From the NCBI RefSeq assembly GCF_002954545.1, contig NZ_MSCH01000003.1, positions 1,266,824 to 1,330,823 on the forward strand: a stretch of DNA of 64,000 nucleotides, written 5' to 3'. Below, in pieces: positions 34,931 to 44,442 of the stretch. The position numbers and the translations under genes were made by a program. Position 1 is the first letter of the stretch, and every line of letters begins with the position of its first letter. Under the pieces are notes generated by a model that did not search any database, was not told the origin of the DNA, and worked only from the letters and a program-made list of their open reading frames with translations. The stretch comes from Psychrosphaera saromensis. GTDB taxonomy: Bacteria > Pseudomonadota > Gammaproteobacteria > Enterobacterales > Alteromonadaceae.

Positions 34931-35851
34931 TTATTTTGAAGCGTAACCGTTTGCGATCCCTTTACTTGCAACGCTAACCGCGTCGTGAGCATGCAAAGAT
35001 TCGTAGTGATTCACTCGTAACCAGAAATCTTTATATCCTGAGATTGCATCAAGCGTATGTTTAATACGACGGCCTGCATCTTCACAGAACATTAAGTTTT
35101 GGCCGTTAAGTCTGGCAAACTCTTGTTCGTCTTCACGTTTAACTGCAGCTTGTACTGGAGTTTGTAATACATTTTCAATCGCATCAACTAAATCAACAAG
35201 AGGGAACTCAGTGATGTCATCAGCCAATTTAACTTTTACTTCTGCAATAGAACGTTGGCTATGCGGTGTCGCGACAATACCTTCGGTAGTGCCCAACCAC
35301 TGATGAATTTCTTCTGCGCTTACATCACCAGTAAATTTGTCATTAAATGCATTTTGAATTAATTGACGTGCTAGGGCTGCAGAACAAGGGCATGTAGAAG
35401 AATAAGGCACTTTCACTGCAAGTTCGATATCTAAAACGCCATTAGTTAAGTTGCCAGTAATAACCACAGGATATGCTTTCCACCCACGTTTACCACTGAT
35501 AAGCGACTTTCTACGCATGTGGTAATCAAATTCAAACTTAAGGTGAGCACTGTCACTTAAGTCTTCGTGGCTTTGAATAAAGTTAGTAAGTAGGTCAGTT
35601 AATGTCGCTTTGTTTAAACTACCTTCTACTGATAATTCATCCAACATTAAATACAAGCGAGACATATGAATGCCTTTCGCTTTTGGATCTTTTAAATTAA
35701 CAAATGCTTCAACTAAAGCAGACACCTGACGAGTTTCACCTTGCATCTCTACCATAATTGGCATTTCTATATTACTCATACCTACCCAGTCTAAAACACC
35801 CTCAGTTTGGGCTTGGGCTTGGTTTGCGATATCAGGCATTTTGGTTGTCAT
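34931..35851 (-). CDS. folE2: GTP cyclohydrolase FolE2 (type IB)
   Basis: This alternative GTP cyclohydrolase starts folate and queuosine-precursor synthesis. The 306-aa product has the conserved Cys motif [16 protein letters not shown], the GIHMSRLY segment, [14 protein letters not shown] and the acidic [12 protein letters not shown]. FolE2 is metal-promiscuous and often induced under zinc limitation through Zur; I could not find a convincing Zur box. A GGAGAATCC site precedes the ATG. It is monocistronic. Confidence 0.95.
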   Translation of the reverse strand: MTTKMPDIANQAQAQTEGVLDWVGMSNIEMPIMVEMQGETRQVSALVEAFVNLKDPKAKGIHMSRLYLMLDELSVEGSLNKATLTDLLTNFIQSHEDLSDSAHLKFEFDYHMRRKSLISGKRGWKAYPVVITGNLTNGVLDIELAVKVPYSSTCPCSAALARQLIQNAFNDKFTGDVSAEEIHQWLGTTEGIVATPHSQRSIAEVKVKLADDITEFPLVDLVDAIENVLQTPVQAAVKREDEQEFARLNGQNLMFCEDAGRRIKHTLDAISGYKDFWLRVNHYESLHAHDAVSVASKGIANGYASK

Positions 35852-35990
35852 GGATTCTCCAATTTGACAATTAAGTCAGCATTAAATGCCCTCGTGTGTC
35901 AAAGAGAGGGCTGAAAAAATTCGTATTTGGTATTGTTATCATCTAGCCGAGATGTTGCCTCGTGGTCTGATTTCTAAATGACAGGGCGTG

Positions 35991-36061
35991 TTTATACCAT
36001 ATATTAAGCAGTAAATTAAGTCATTCAGGATAAATACCTGATTAATTTACTCGGGTATAAA
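35991..36061. repeat. Nested palindromic intergenic element
   Basis: Outer arms tttatacc (35991-35998) / ggtataaa (36054-36061) enclose agtaaattaa (36010-36019) / ttaatttact (36042-36051) and an apical cagg / cctg pair. This is a 71-bp REP- or MITE-like hairpin downstream of the sensor kinase gene. Confidence 0.7.
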
Positions 36062-36138
36062 AGGACACAAATATTTACACCTGTTGTGTGGGCTATTTGA
36101 AGGCGTAAATTTGTAACTGGCGTATAGAGCTTTACAGA

Positions 36139-37773
36139 CTAACTTTTCACGTAAACATTATTAACTGGGAATTCAATAATGAAATGGGCGCCATTTCCTA
36201 ACTCGCTTTCCACTTCTATACTGCCATTTAATGCTTGTGTTACTAAGTTATAAACTAAGTGCATGCCAAGGCCAGAACCGCCTTCACCGCGTTTGGTTGT
36301 GACAAATGGGTCAAAGATCTTTTGTTTAATTTTTTCTTCGATGCCTTTACCATTATCAGACACTTCAATCTTGCATCTGTTACGTTTCATGGTTACTGAT
36401 ATTTCAATTACGCCAGCTTCCATAGACTCAAAGCCATGAATTATAGAGTTCATGATTAAGTTGATGATTATCTGATTGATTGGTCCAGGTTTAGTGTTCG
36501 CTTCTAAGTCACCATCACAATTAACAACCACTTCATGTTTCGACTGTTTTAACGTTGGATGCAAAGACATGATGATTTCGTATAAAAGCTCTTTGAATTT
36601 TACTTTTCTAATTGTGTCTGCCGTTTGGTCTACGGCGACTTGTTTAAACGAGCTAATAAGATCCGCTGCTCGGCTTAAATTACGATAAATTATCTGAGTG
36701 TTTTCTTTGCTTTCATCCAAAAATTTAGCCAGCTTTTTGGCACTTAACGTTTGTGCTTCAAGTTCCTGCTTCATGTCGTCAATTCGGTCAGACATCATAG
36801 TTGATGCCGTAACACCTAAACCAATCGGCGTATTAACTTCATGGGCAACACCTGCAACCATTTGACCTAAGGACGCCATTTTTTCAGACTGAATAACTTG
36901 TGATTGGTACTGATGAACTTGCTCTAATGCGTCTAGTAATTCTTGATTAGAGTTTCTTAATGCTTGTGTGCGCATCACCACTTTTTCTTCTAGGTTTTGG
37001 TTTAACTCAGTGATCTCTTTTTCAGCTTCCGCATACTTATGAATTTGTTTGTATATTCTGGCTAACATCGCATTCACTGAGTTAGCTAATGGCACCATTT
37101 CGGTTAACTGTGGGCTACTAACTTGGGTATTAAAGTCTTTGTCGTAAGTCAGGTTTTTAATGTTTTTTATAAAAGTATTAATAGGGGAAAGGATGCGTCG
37201 GCTTAACATTAACGATGTAAAAAATGCAATTAGCGAAATTAGAACACCAGCGGCAATATTGTAATTAGCTAAGCTCAAAAAGTTGGCGTTGTAGCTAGGA
37301 AGTTGCATTCTTAAGTAGACAAAACCTATGTGTTCCGAGGTCGTTGGGTCTAATACTGGTAAACCATATTCCACTATATTGTCTGTGAATATGGCGTTAG
37401 ATAATTGTTTTATTTTTTCAAATTGAGGGGCAATCGGTGGAACACCTTGTTGGTTAAAACTGACAAAATATTCTAGTTTTTTAGTTTCGTCATCAACACG
37501 ATACACGTGGATATTACTGATCTCTTGGATTTTTTGTAATGTGGATAAAAAATCATTGAGGTCATTCCGTTGATTGGAAGATAAAGATAACTGGGAATTA
37601 AAAGAGACGATGTTAGCGATGGTTTTTATAAAACGGGTGGCGTCTTCTTTATTTTTTTCATTACTGTAGAGCGTGGTAGATATTATTGAGAACAATAACG
37701 ACACTAAACTTATAGAAACAAGTGCGGTCGTGATTAATGTTTTTAAAGATAGATTAGACTTAAACTTTGTCAC
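36139..37773 (-). CDS. Membrane-bound sensor histidine kinase, orphan
   Basis: The 544-aa product has two transmembrane helices (residues about 12-32 and 172-192) flanking a periplasmic sensing domain of about 140 residues. A HAMP-like segment and a coiled coil (about 250-290) follow, then the phosphoacceptor motif GVAHEVNTPIG. The HATPase domain has all boxes: N (NLIMNSIIHGFE), G1 (DNGKGI), F (FDPFVTTKR) and G2 (GGSGLGM). The H-box has Asn-Thr-Pro as in the HPK4-like class. No response regulator gene is adjacent, so the partner and signal are unknown. Confidence 0.9.
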   Translation of the reverse strand: MTKFKSNLSLKTLITTALVSISLVSLLFSIISTTLYSNEKNKEDATRFIKTIANIVSFNSQLSLSSNQRNDLNDFLSTLQKIQEISNIHVYRVDDETKKLEYFVSFNQQGVPPIAPQFEKIKQLSNAIFTDNIVEYGLPVLDPTTSEHIGFVYLRMQLPSYNANFLSLANYNIAAGVLISLIAFFTSLMLSRRILSPINTFIKNIKNLTYDKDFNTQVSSPQLTEMVPLANSVNAMLARIYKQIHKYAEAEKEITELNQNLEEKVVMRTQALRNSNQELLDALEQVHQYQSQVIQSEKMASLGQMVAGVAHEVNTPIGLGVTASTMMSDRIDDMKQELEAQTLSAKKLAKFLDESKENTQIIYRNLSRAADLISSFKQVAVDQTADTIRKVKFKELLYEIIMSLHPTLKQSKHEVVVNCDGDLEANTKPGPINQIIINLIMNSIIHGFESMEAGVIEISVTMKRNRCKIEVSDNGKGIEEKIKQKIFDPFVTTKRGEGGSGLGMHLVYNLVTQALNGSIEVESELGNGAHFIIEFPVNNVYVKS

Positions 37774-37880
37774 GCTTACTCTTCCTAAGTAATAACTGGG
37801 TCTGACGAGATACCTATTATTCTCTTTGAGTAATTAACTTAACCTGTGTTTGGTGGTTATGCAATAAATTCCCCGAAACA

Positions 37881-37977
37881 TCTCTAAATTACGCAGAAAA
37901 CATCACTGCGCTTTGCTTGTAATAAAGTTAACTTTTAAGAAGATTAACTTTATTACAGAGACTGTTTAATTTAGAGA
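37881..37977. repeat. Structured 97-bp element with three nested inverted repeats
   Basis: Outer arms tctctaaatta (37881-37891) / taatttagaga (37967-37977) enclose two hairpins: gcag / ctgc and taataaagttaa (37920-37931) / ttaactttatta (37944-37955). The layout resembles a three-way junction. It lies between rsmC and the kinase gene. Confidence 0.65.
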
Positions 37978-38008
37978 CGCTGGCTAATAAGGGGATTCTT
38001 AGTCTTAA

Positions 38009-39061
38009 CTAAGAAGAGCGGCCAGTGTAATAAATATTAAAGCGTTTGTTTTTATTTCTAATTTCAACGTATTTAAAATGTTGTTTAAACAGTTCTGGGT
38101 AAGGTAAAAATGCATTTGCTACCATCCAGAATTGATATTTACGCTTTAACATTTTTGGTGCGTGTTTAATAAGTTGCTCAGTGATCGTGTAATCCGTTTT
38201 TGTGCCCGTATGAAATGGCGGGTTAGTCACAATAAACTTAAAGAACTCACCAGAGCTTAAAACGGCAGACAATCCGTTAGATGGTTTTGCTTTGGCATCA
38301 ACATTATTGACTGCAAACGTTCTGTTACTACTTTCTACCGCTAATGCGTCAACATCAATGGCGGTCATAGAACAATCGTAACGTTTAGCTAGTGCAACAC
38401 TTATTACCCCACAGCCGCAACCAAAGTCTAAACCATGGCCTTTTACATCTGTGATTGTATTTAGTAGGAGTTGAGTACCATTGTCTAAACTGTTTGCGCT
38501 AAATACGCCTGGTAACGCAACAAGTTGCACGGTAACCGCTTGTTTTTCTATTTCTACCGTTACTTCCGACGTGCTAAACCAATCTTCCATTGTCTTAGTA
38601 CAAACGTGATTGTTAAAGGTGGCGGTAAACAACATGCAATGACGTGCGCCATCTAATTTAGCCGTGACATCGCAATAACTTTCTAATGCTTTATCACAAC
38701 TTTTTACTCCACCTTTTTTCTCACCAACAATGTATATGGTGGCGTCTTTATTTAAGTGTTTTGAGATCATCGACAAATAATAATCAAAACGCAATTTGGT
38801 TTTTGGGAAGTAAATAACCACAGCATCAAATTTTGTATTGTTAACTTGCTCTTCTTCTAACCAAGCACCAAACACAACATTATTTTTTTTATTAAGTTGG
38901 TGGGTGTCAACATACGGAGTGAAGCCAAACCAATTAATGTCGGAACGTTGAGCACTAAACTCAGCAATAGCATCGTCATTTAATAAATCTAATAACAACA
39001 CATTGCCCGCAGGTAAGTGATCAATATTACGTTCTACAACTTGGTTTTCTGCAAATAACAT
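38009..39061 (-). CDS. rsmC: 16S rRNA m2G1207 methyltransferase RsmC
   Basis: It methylates G1207 of 16S rRNA using SAM. The 350-aa product has a degenerate N-terminal methyltransferase-like half and a C-terminal catalytic half with the SAM motif GLDFGCGCGVISVALAK and the substrate-amine motif VTNPPFHTG. This two-domain layout is characteristic of RsmC. A 55-bp palindromic repeat lies between its start and trmB. Confidence 0.9.
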   Translation of the reverse strand: MLFAENQVVERNIDHLPAGNVLLLDLLNDDAIAEFSAQRSDINWFGFTPYVDTHQLNKKNNVVFGAWLEEEQVNNTKFDAVVIYFPKTKLRFDYYLSMISKHLNKDATIYIVGEKKGGVKSCDKALESYCDVTAKLDGARHCMLFTATFNNHVCTKTMEDWFSTSEVTVEIEKQAVTVQLVALPGVFSANSLDNGTQLLLNTITDVKGHGLDFGCGCGVISVALAKRYDCSMTAIDVDALAVESSNRTFAVNNVDAKAKPSNGLSAVLSSGEFFKFIVTNPPFHTGTKTDYTITEQLIKHAPKMLKRKYQFWMVANAFLPYPELFKQHFKYVEIRNKNKRFNIYYTGRSS

Positions 39062-39108
39062 ATTTACTCTTTATTTTTTTTGACTTGATTAGCGGAAGAG
39101 GAACAAAA

Positions 39109-39163
39109 GGGGTCAGAGTAAAATTAAATGAGTTTAATCATTATTTAATTTTACTCTGACCCC
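39109..39163. repeat. Perfect 21-bp inverted repeat, RAYT/REP-like element
   Basis: Arms of 21 bp beginning ggggtcagagtaaaatt (39109-39129) and their exact complement (39143-39163) flank a 13-bp loop. The ggggtcagagt motif is, from memory, typical of sequences near REP-associated (Y1) transposases. The element ends 7 bp before the trmB stop. Confidence 0.75.
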
Positions 39164-39170
39164 TATCAAA

Positions 39171-39896
39171 CTATTTAATGCGTTTAAACATAATATCCCA
39201 AACGCCATGACCTAAACGGTGACCACGTTGTTCAAATTTAGTTAATGGTCTGTGCTCTGGACGTTCAACAAAGTCACCATTGGTGGCGACATTTTCAAAA
39301 GACTCAGCAGCATTCATTACTTCTATCATGTGTTCAGCGTAATTTTCCCAGTCTGTTGCCATGTGGAATACGCCGCCCATTTTTAATTTAGTGCGTAACG
39401 ACTCAACAAAGGCAGGCTGTACGATGCGACGTTTATGATGGCGGGTTTTATGCCAAGGGTCTGGGAAAAACAATTGCACCGTATCTAAGCTTTCGTTAGG
39501 TATACAATCACCCAATATTTCAATTGCGTCGTGTTCATATAATTTTATGTTATTGATCTCAGCTTCACTGGCTGATGACAAACAAGCACCAACGCCTGGA
39601 GTATGTACTTCAATACCAATAAAGTTACTCTCAGGTGCATTTTTAGCCATCTCAACTAACGATGCGCCCATACCAAAACCAATTTCTAAGATAAGTTTGC
39701 CGTCGTTATTAAAAAGTTCAGCTGGATTAATAAGACCATTTTTGTGCTCTAGCCCCATAGTTGGCCAGTGTGCATCAAGAGAAGCTTGTTGACCTTTTGT
39801 TAGGCGACCTTCACGTTTTACAAAGCTTTTTATGGTACGAATGTACTTACCATCTGCTTTGGCTTCTTCAACGGATGTGTGTTTTTGTTCAGTCAT
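39171..39896 (-). CDS. trmB: tRNA (guanine-N7-)-methyltransferase
   Basis: It forms m7G46 in tRNA. Motifs include [18 protein letters not shown], the SAM site [17 protein letters not shown], the catalytic [15 protein letters not shown] and the C-terminal [17 protein letters not shown]. The start is ATG 39896: a TAGGTG site lies 9 nt upstream, and a GTG at 39908 overlaps that site. The product is 241 aa. It is oriented away from mutY, as in other Gammaproteobacteria. Confidence 0.95.
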   Translation of the reverse strand: MTEQKHTSVEEAKADGKYIRTIKSFVKREGRLTKGQQASLDAHWPTMGLEHKNGLINPAELFNNDGKLILEIGFGMGASLVEMAKNAPESNFIGIEVHTPGVGACLSSASEAEINNIKLYEHDAIEILGDCIPNESLDTVQLFFPDPWHKTRHHKRRIVQPAFVESLRTKLKMGGVFHMATDWENYAEHMIEVMNAAESFENVATNGDFVERPEHRPLTKFEQRGHRLGHGVWDIMFKRIK

Positions 39897-40122
39897 TTTT
39901 ACGGTCACCTAAATAATTCAGTCTATTAACCGCGGCATTATCTTACACACTGCAGTTTGGCTCAAGCGCTTTATTTATCTAATGCAGAGAAGTTAAAGTA
40001 AAGACAAATAAAGCTGAGGCTGTGGATGATTGCACTTATTTACTCTAACTCAAGAAAGGATTTGTGTTGGGAGTCTGATATCATCGCAAAATACTATGGT
40101 TCACAGCGTGTAATTGGTTTAA

Positions 40123-41247
40123 ATGTCAGCAGTAAATAAACAACTTCCAACTTGGTTTTCAGACTCGGTGTTAACTTGGTACGACAATAACGGTAGAAAA
40201 CACTTACCGTGGCAGCAGGATGTTACGCCTTATAAAGTCTGGGTTTCCGAGATTATGTTGCAGCAAACGCAAGTAACAACGGTTATTCCATACTTTGAGC
40301 GTTTTATGAGTTTGTTTCCAACGGTGACCGATTTAGCCAATGCTAAACAAGATGATGTTTTACATTTGTGGACCGGCTTAGGTTATTACGCCAGAGCCAG
40401 AAATTTACATAAAAGCGCACAAATAATTGCGACTGAATACCAGGGACAATTCCCTACAGATTTTGAACAAGTTATCGCGTTACCGGGAATTGGCCGTTCA
40501 ACCGCTGGAGCTGTGTTGTCACTTTCTTTAGGGCAACATCATCCGATATTAGACGGTAATGTAAAACGTGTGTTAACTCGCTTTATGGCGGTAGAAGGTT
40601 GGCCGGGTATGAAAACCGTAGAAAACCAACTTTGGCAAATTGCAGAGCAGTTTTCACCAGTTAAACGTATCGATAACTTTAACCAGGTGATGATGGATTT
40701 GGGGGCAATCGTTTGCACTCGTTCAAAACCAAAGTGTGAGCAATGCCCAGTTAGCAGTAAATGTCAGGCACTAGCGTTAGAACGAACCACCGACTTCCCT
40801 TATTCCAAACCTAAAAAAGACAAACCAATTAAGTTTGTGTACATGTTGTTGTTAGTTGCGTCTAATAGCAAAAGCGGTGCCGCCAATAAAACAGGCAAAC
40901 AGGTTTATATGTACCAAAGACCACAAACGGGTATTTGGGGCGGGTTATATTCTTATCCTGAATTTGAAGAGCTATCTCAGCTAGAACAATATTTTCAACA
41001 GCAGTCATTACCTATGTCGGTAGATGAGTTAGATTTTAATGAAGACTTATTATTCCGTCACACGTTTAGCCATTACCATTTGGATATTCAGCCTGTTGTC
41101 GTGTCAGTAGCGTCTAAGCCTAATGTGATCAATGACAGTAGTGATATTTGGTATTCATTAGCCAATGAAGACGATGAAACATCTAAAATTGGTAAGTCTG
41201 CGGTAACAGAAAAGTTATTAAACGTATTGAAAGCTGGTGCTTATTAA
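40123..41247 (+). CDS. mutY: Adenine DNA glycosylase MutY
   Basis: It removes adenine mispaired with 8-oxoguanine. The HhH-GPD domain shows [20 protein letters not shown] with the catalytic Glu, and [15 protein letters not shown]. The iron-sulfur cluster ligands are [21 protein letters not shown]-terminal NUDT1-like domain recognises 8-oxoG. The 374-aa length is typical. It is followed by yggX, the conserved mutY-yggX pair. Confidence 0.97.
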   Translation: MSAVNKQLPTWFSDSVLTWYDNNGRKHLPWQQDVTPYKVWVSEIMLQQTQVTTVIPYFERFMSLFPTVTDLANAKQDDVLHLWTGLGYYARARNLHKSAQIIATEYQGQFPTDFEQVIALPGIGRSTAGAVLSLSLGQHHPILDGNVKRVLTRFMAVEGWPGMKTVENQLWQIAEQFSPVKRIDNFNQVMMDLGAIVCTRSKPKCEQCPVSSKCQALALERTTDFPYSKPKKDKPIKFVYMLLLVASNSKSGAANKTGKQVYMYQRPQTGIWGGLYSYPEFEELSQLEQYFQQQSLPMSVDELDFNEDLLFRHTFSHYHLDIQPVVVSVASKPNVINDSSDIWYSLANEDDETSKIGKSAVTEKLLNVLKAGAY

Positions 41248-41296
41248 AAATTTGATTACAATATTGGCAATTAAAATTAACAGAAGTTATTAAGTC

Positions 41297-41566
41297 ATGG
41301 CTAGAACGGTTTTTTGCGAATATTTAAAACAAGACGCTGAAGGATTAGATTTTCAATTGTATCCTGGCGATATCGGCACTCGTATTTACAATGGCATTTC
41401 AAAACAAGCTTGGGCTGAATGGCAAAAGAAGCAAGTTATGTTAATTAACGAACATAAATTGTCGATGTTAAAAGTTGAAGATCGCCAATTGTTAGAAGAT
41501 GCGATGGTTGGTTTCTTGTTTGAAGGTAAAGAAGTAACGGTTGAAGGTTACGTGCCAAAAGCATAA
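41297..41566 (+). CDS. yggX: Probable Fe(2+)-trafficking protein YggX
   Basis: This small protein is linked to iron-sulfur cluster protection and oxidative stress tolerance. The 89-aa product begins [19 protein letters not shown] and keeps the single conserved Cys7 and [18 protein letters not shown]. It is paired with mutY, as usual. Confidence 0.96.
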   Translation: MARTVFCEYLKQDAEGLDFQLYPGDIGTRIYNGISKQAWAEWQKKQVMLINEHKLSMLKVEDRQLLEDAMVGFLFEGKEVTVEGYVPKA

Positions 41567-41595
41567 TCAGCGTTAACACAATTGTATTTTTATTT

Positions 41596-41620
41596 AGCCA
41601 GCTTATTAGCTGGCTTTTTA
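41596..41620 (+). terminator. Intrinsic terminator of mutY-yggX
   Basis: The stem agccagct / agctggct with loop tatt is followed by a T-run. Confidence 0.88.
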
Positions 41621-41888
41621 TTGTTTTAAATAAAATAGAAATGTTTGGCTGTTTTTCTATTGCACGCTTCGCACTTTTTTATTACTTAGTGCCTGGCATT
41701 GGAATGTACTTAAAGAAATTAACAAAATATCCACACTAAAGCCTATTTTCAGTCTCGTTGTTAAATTATTTAAAACATATAAGCATCACTTTTTGGGGCA
41801 ATTGTTCGATAGTTAACTGCTGTTTTTGGGCTAAATACGGCAAATAGTGTAAAAACTGTCCGTTCAGTGAAAATATATGAGAAATAGG

Positions 41889-41917
41889 TTGACTTGAAAA
41901 GCCAAAATCCGTTTAAT
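41889..41917 (+). promoter_or_regulatory. Likely stable-RNA promoter of tRNA-Phe/Thr
   Basis: TTGACT (41889-41894), 17 bp, and TTTAAT (41912-41917) are followed by a GC-rich discriminator (cacgccc), as at stringently controlled tRNA promoters. The mature tRNA starts about 110 bp after the predicted start site. I see nothing else in the 41621-42034 gap. Confidence 0.55.
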
Positions 41918-42034
41918 ACACGCCCTCAGCAAGGAGACTCTTGTTGAGTGGTACTGGTTAACACCTTTTGTAAGAAATTATAGAAAAGTTAACTGCACTA
42001 AAGCATTCATATTTACCAAGTATGACTGTCATGT

Positions 42035-42110
42035 GCCTCGATAGCTCAGTCGGTAGAGCAGAGGATTGAAAATCCTCGTGTCCCTGGTTCGATTCCGGGT
42101 CGAGGCACCA
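42035..42110 (+). tRNA. pheT: tRNA-Phe(GAA), copy 1
   Basis: The acceptor arms GCCTCGA / TCGAGGC pair, the anticodon GAA is in loop ttgaaaa, and CCA is encoded. The sequence equals the copies at 56063 and 56341. Confidence 0.97.
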
Positions 42111-42175
42111 TTTTTTACTAGCATTTCTTTTCAAGAAAACCGCTGCTAAAAAATGCTCTTGTATAGAGATTATGT

Positions 42176-42251
<76 letters not shown>

Positions 42252-42514
42252 TTTCTATATCAAAGCTTTCCTCAGTAATATAAAACCCAATAAAGCAAAA
42301 TCGAGCTCAAGCTCAAGCTCTATAAAGCAAAGCAAACCAACAAATACTTCCTAGCTTAAATTCTTAACCAAGATACAATTTTAATACAACGCTCATAACT
42401 ATTATTTCTCAGCTCTCAGCTTATAGGCTCATATCAATTGAACTTGATATTAAACAGCGCCCGATACTAATCAGGCACTATTTGTTATTTATGGTCGTTA
42501 GCTATTTTTGTTAC

Positions 42515-43342
42515 TTATTTTGGAGTAGTTAACTGCTCAGATAAATGTTGTTTCATAAATCTATTTGCGCGCCATATATCCGCTAAGTGTTCACCCGTTG
42601 CTGGAAGAATGTGTGCGTATGGAAATGGGCCAAATTCTGGCGTAATAGTGAAACTGTTATCTTGACGAGCTGCCGCGTTATCAACAACCGCTTGCCATAA
42701 CTGGGTATGATTTATTAAATGTGCCTGCCAACGTTCATCTTCTGGATTAGTAACTTGCGGGCCTTCTTCAAAACCAACTCTGCCATGTATGTGATACACA
42801 GACTTAAATAGTTTATTCAGTCGCTCAATTTGATCAGATAAGTCTGACTCGTGTACTACCATCCAATGACTAATATCTAAATTAAGTTTTAACTCCGGCA
42901 ACACATCTATAATTTGTTCAGTGCCAAAAGTACTAAAGGTCGGTCTAAACCTGTGTGTTTCATGGGTGATAGTTACGTTATGCTTTTGCTCTAACTCAAG
43001 TGCCGCTTCAAATAAAACTAGATTGTCTTTTAGGCTAAAAATATCTCGGCCTGTATGGCAATTGATTAAAGTGGGAGAAAACTCTAACGCTTGCTCTACT
43101 TGTTTGGTCAGGCTTGCTAAATGTTGTTGTACATTTGCGCCGTCTGTCGCAATACCCGTTATTATATCTAAGCCAAATTCCGCGTGAGCTTTTAATGTGG
43201 TATCCACATCAATAGAGTAAAAAGGTAAAAACAACTCGGTTCCTTGGTAACCTTCATTGTTAATTACGTTCAAGTAATGGCTTAATTCACTCGGGTTTGT
43301 ACATTGCACTTCCCAAAGGGATTTATGAAAATTTAGCTTCAT
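42515..43342 (-). CDS. Sugar phosphate isomerase/epimerase-like TIM-barrel protein
   Basis: The 275-aa product belongs to the xylose-isomerase-like/AP-endonuclease-2 TIM-barrel superfamily. Likely metal-binding residues lie in VTITHETHR (Glu/His), LNLDISHWMVV (Asp/His), VYHIHGRVG (His) and FTITPEFGPFPY (Glu). Substrate is unknown; relatives isomerise or epimerise sugars and cyclitols. It is divergent from the dioxygenase gene across 190 bp. That gap holds a 7-4-7 inverted repeat (caatatt / aatattg, 43444-43461) that could be a shared operator. Confidence 0.8.
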   Translation of the reverse strand: MKLNFHKSLWEVQCTNPSELSHYLNVINNEGYQGTELFLPFYSIDVDTTLKAHAEFGLDIITGIATDGANVQQHLASLTKQVEQALEFSPTLINCHTGRDIFSLKDNLVLFEAALELEQKHNVTITHETHRFRPTFSTFGTEQIIDVLPELKLNLDISHWMVVHESDLSDQIERLNKLFKSVYHIHGRVGFEEGPQVTNPEDERWQAHLINHTQLWQAVVDNAAARQDNSFTITPEFGPFPYAHILPATGEHLADIWRANRFMKQHLSEQLTTPK

Positions 43343-43532
43343 TTTTATTCTCTACTGCGGGCACCTTAAAATATAAACGCAGAGTACCTTAGCTATTCGC
43401 TAAATTAATATTCCTATTTGGAAAGTCGTATATTCCATTTATTCAATATTAGAAAATATTGGTTCGGGCTATAGTCATTACCAAGAGTAAACAATATCTC
43501 TGAATTTAAACTCATCACTTAGGAATATTACA

Positions 43533-44372
43533 ATGTTGTCAGCTGAGCAAATTACACATTTCAATGAACAAGGTTACATTGTGTTGGACGAAATTATTCC
43601 TTTGGCTGATATCGACGCCATAAAACAACGTGCCAATACCCTTGTTGAGCAGTGGGCAGAAGATAGCCCAGATCATGTTTTTACCACAAATGACAATGAC
43701 CGCAGTGATGACTCATACTTTCTAGAGTCAGCAGAAAAGATACGATGCTTTTTTGAAGAAGAAGCATTTAATGACCAGGGCGAGTTAGTGCAAGAACGTT
43801 CTTTATGCATTAATAAAATTGGCCATGCATTACATGAGTTAGACCCTGTATTTAATGACTTTAGTCATAAGAAATTATTAGGTGAGCTGATATCAGATCT
43901 TGGTATGAAGACACCGCAAATTCGTCAGTCTATGTATATTTTTAAGCAGCCTAAAATTGGTGGCATTGTTAATTGGCACCAAGATGCGAGTTTCTTTTTT
44001 ACCACACCGCAAAGCGTGATCACTTTATGGTTTGCCGTTGAAGACGCGACTTTAGAAAATGGTTGTTTGTGGGTTGAGCCTGCAGGACATTTGGGGCCAC
44101 TAAGAGAACGTTTTAATTTACACGACCAACAAACCACTATGGTTAATTTAGACCCAATGCCATGGCCAACAGAAAAGTGCGGAGTATCGGTTGAAGTAAA
44201 AGCGGGAAGTTTAGTTATGTTCCAAGGGTTATTACCGCATTACAGCGCGCCTAATCGCTCGTCTAAGTCACGCCAAGCGTATACATTGCATGTTACTGAC
44301 GGTGAGTGTGAATATGCTCCTGAAAACTGGTTACAGACCACAGCACTACCGTTACGCGGTTTTGCTAAATAG
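43533..44372 (+). CDS. Phytanoyl-CoA dioxygenase-family (PHYHD1-like) 2-oxoglutarate oxygenase
   Basis: This 279-aa Fe(II)/2-oxoglutarate-dependent dioxygenase keeps the iron triad: His-x-Asp in NWHQDASFF (near residue 150) and a distal His in GLLPHYSAPN, with the 2-OG-binding Arg in SRQAYTLHV. From memory it resembles human PHYHD1 in several stretches (DKIRFFFE-like KIRCFFEEEAF, INKIGHALHELDPVF, QSMYIFKQP, WFAVEDATLENGCLW). The substrate is unknown. Its neighbours, a nucleoside transporter and a sugar-isomerase-like protein, suggest a small nucleoside or sugar-linked substrate. Confidence 0.88.
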   Translation: MLSAEQITHFNEQGYIVLDEIIPLADIDAIKQRANTLVEQWAEDSPDHVFTTNDNDRSDDSYFLESAEKIRCFFEEEAFNDQGELVQERSLCINKIGHALHELDPVFNDFSHKKLLGELISDLGMKTPQIRQSMYIFKQPKIGGIVNWHQDASFFFTTPQSVITLWFAVEDATLENGCLWVEPAGHLGPLRERFNLHDQQTTMVNLDPMPWPTEKCGVSVEVKAGSLVMFQGLLPHYSAPNRSSKSRQAYTLHVTDGECEYAPENWLQTTALPLRGFAK

Positions 44373-44383
44373 TATTTATTCAG

Positions 44384-44412
44384 CGTCTCTTGTTTAAGAG
44401 ACGTTTTTTTTT
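44384..44412 (+). terminator. Terminator of the dioxygenase gene
   Basis: The stem cgtctctt / aagagacg with loop gttt is followed by a long T-run. Confidence 0.9.
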
Positions 44413-44442
44413 GCTCTTAAATTCAAATAATAAATGCATAAC

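Noticed and set aside
35940..35975. Possible Zur box upstream of folE2
   Set aside because: The ttggtattgttatcat stretch has only weak dyad symmetry and does not fit the Zur consensus well enough.
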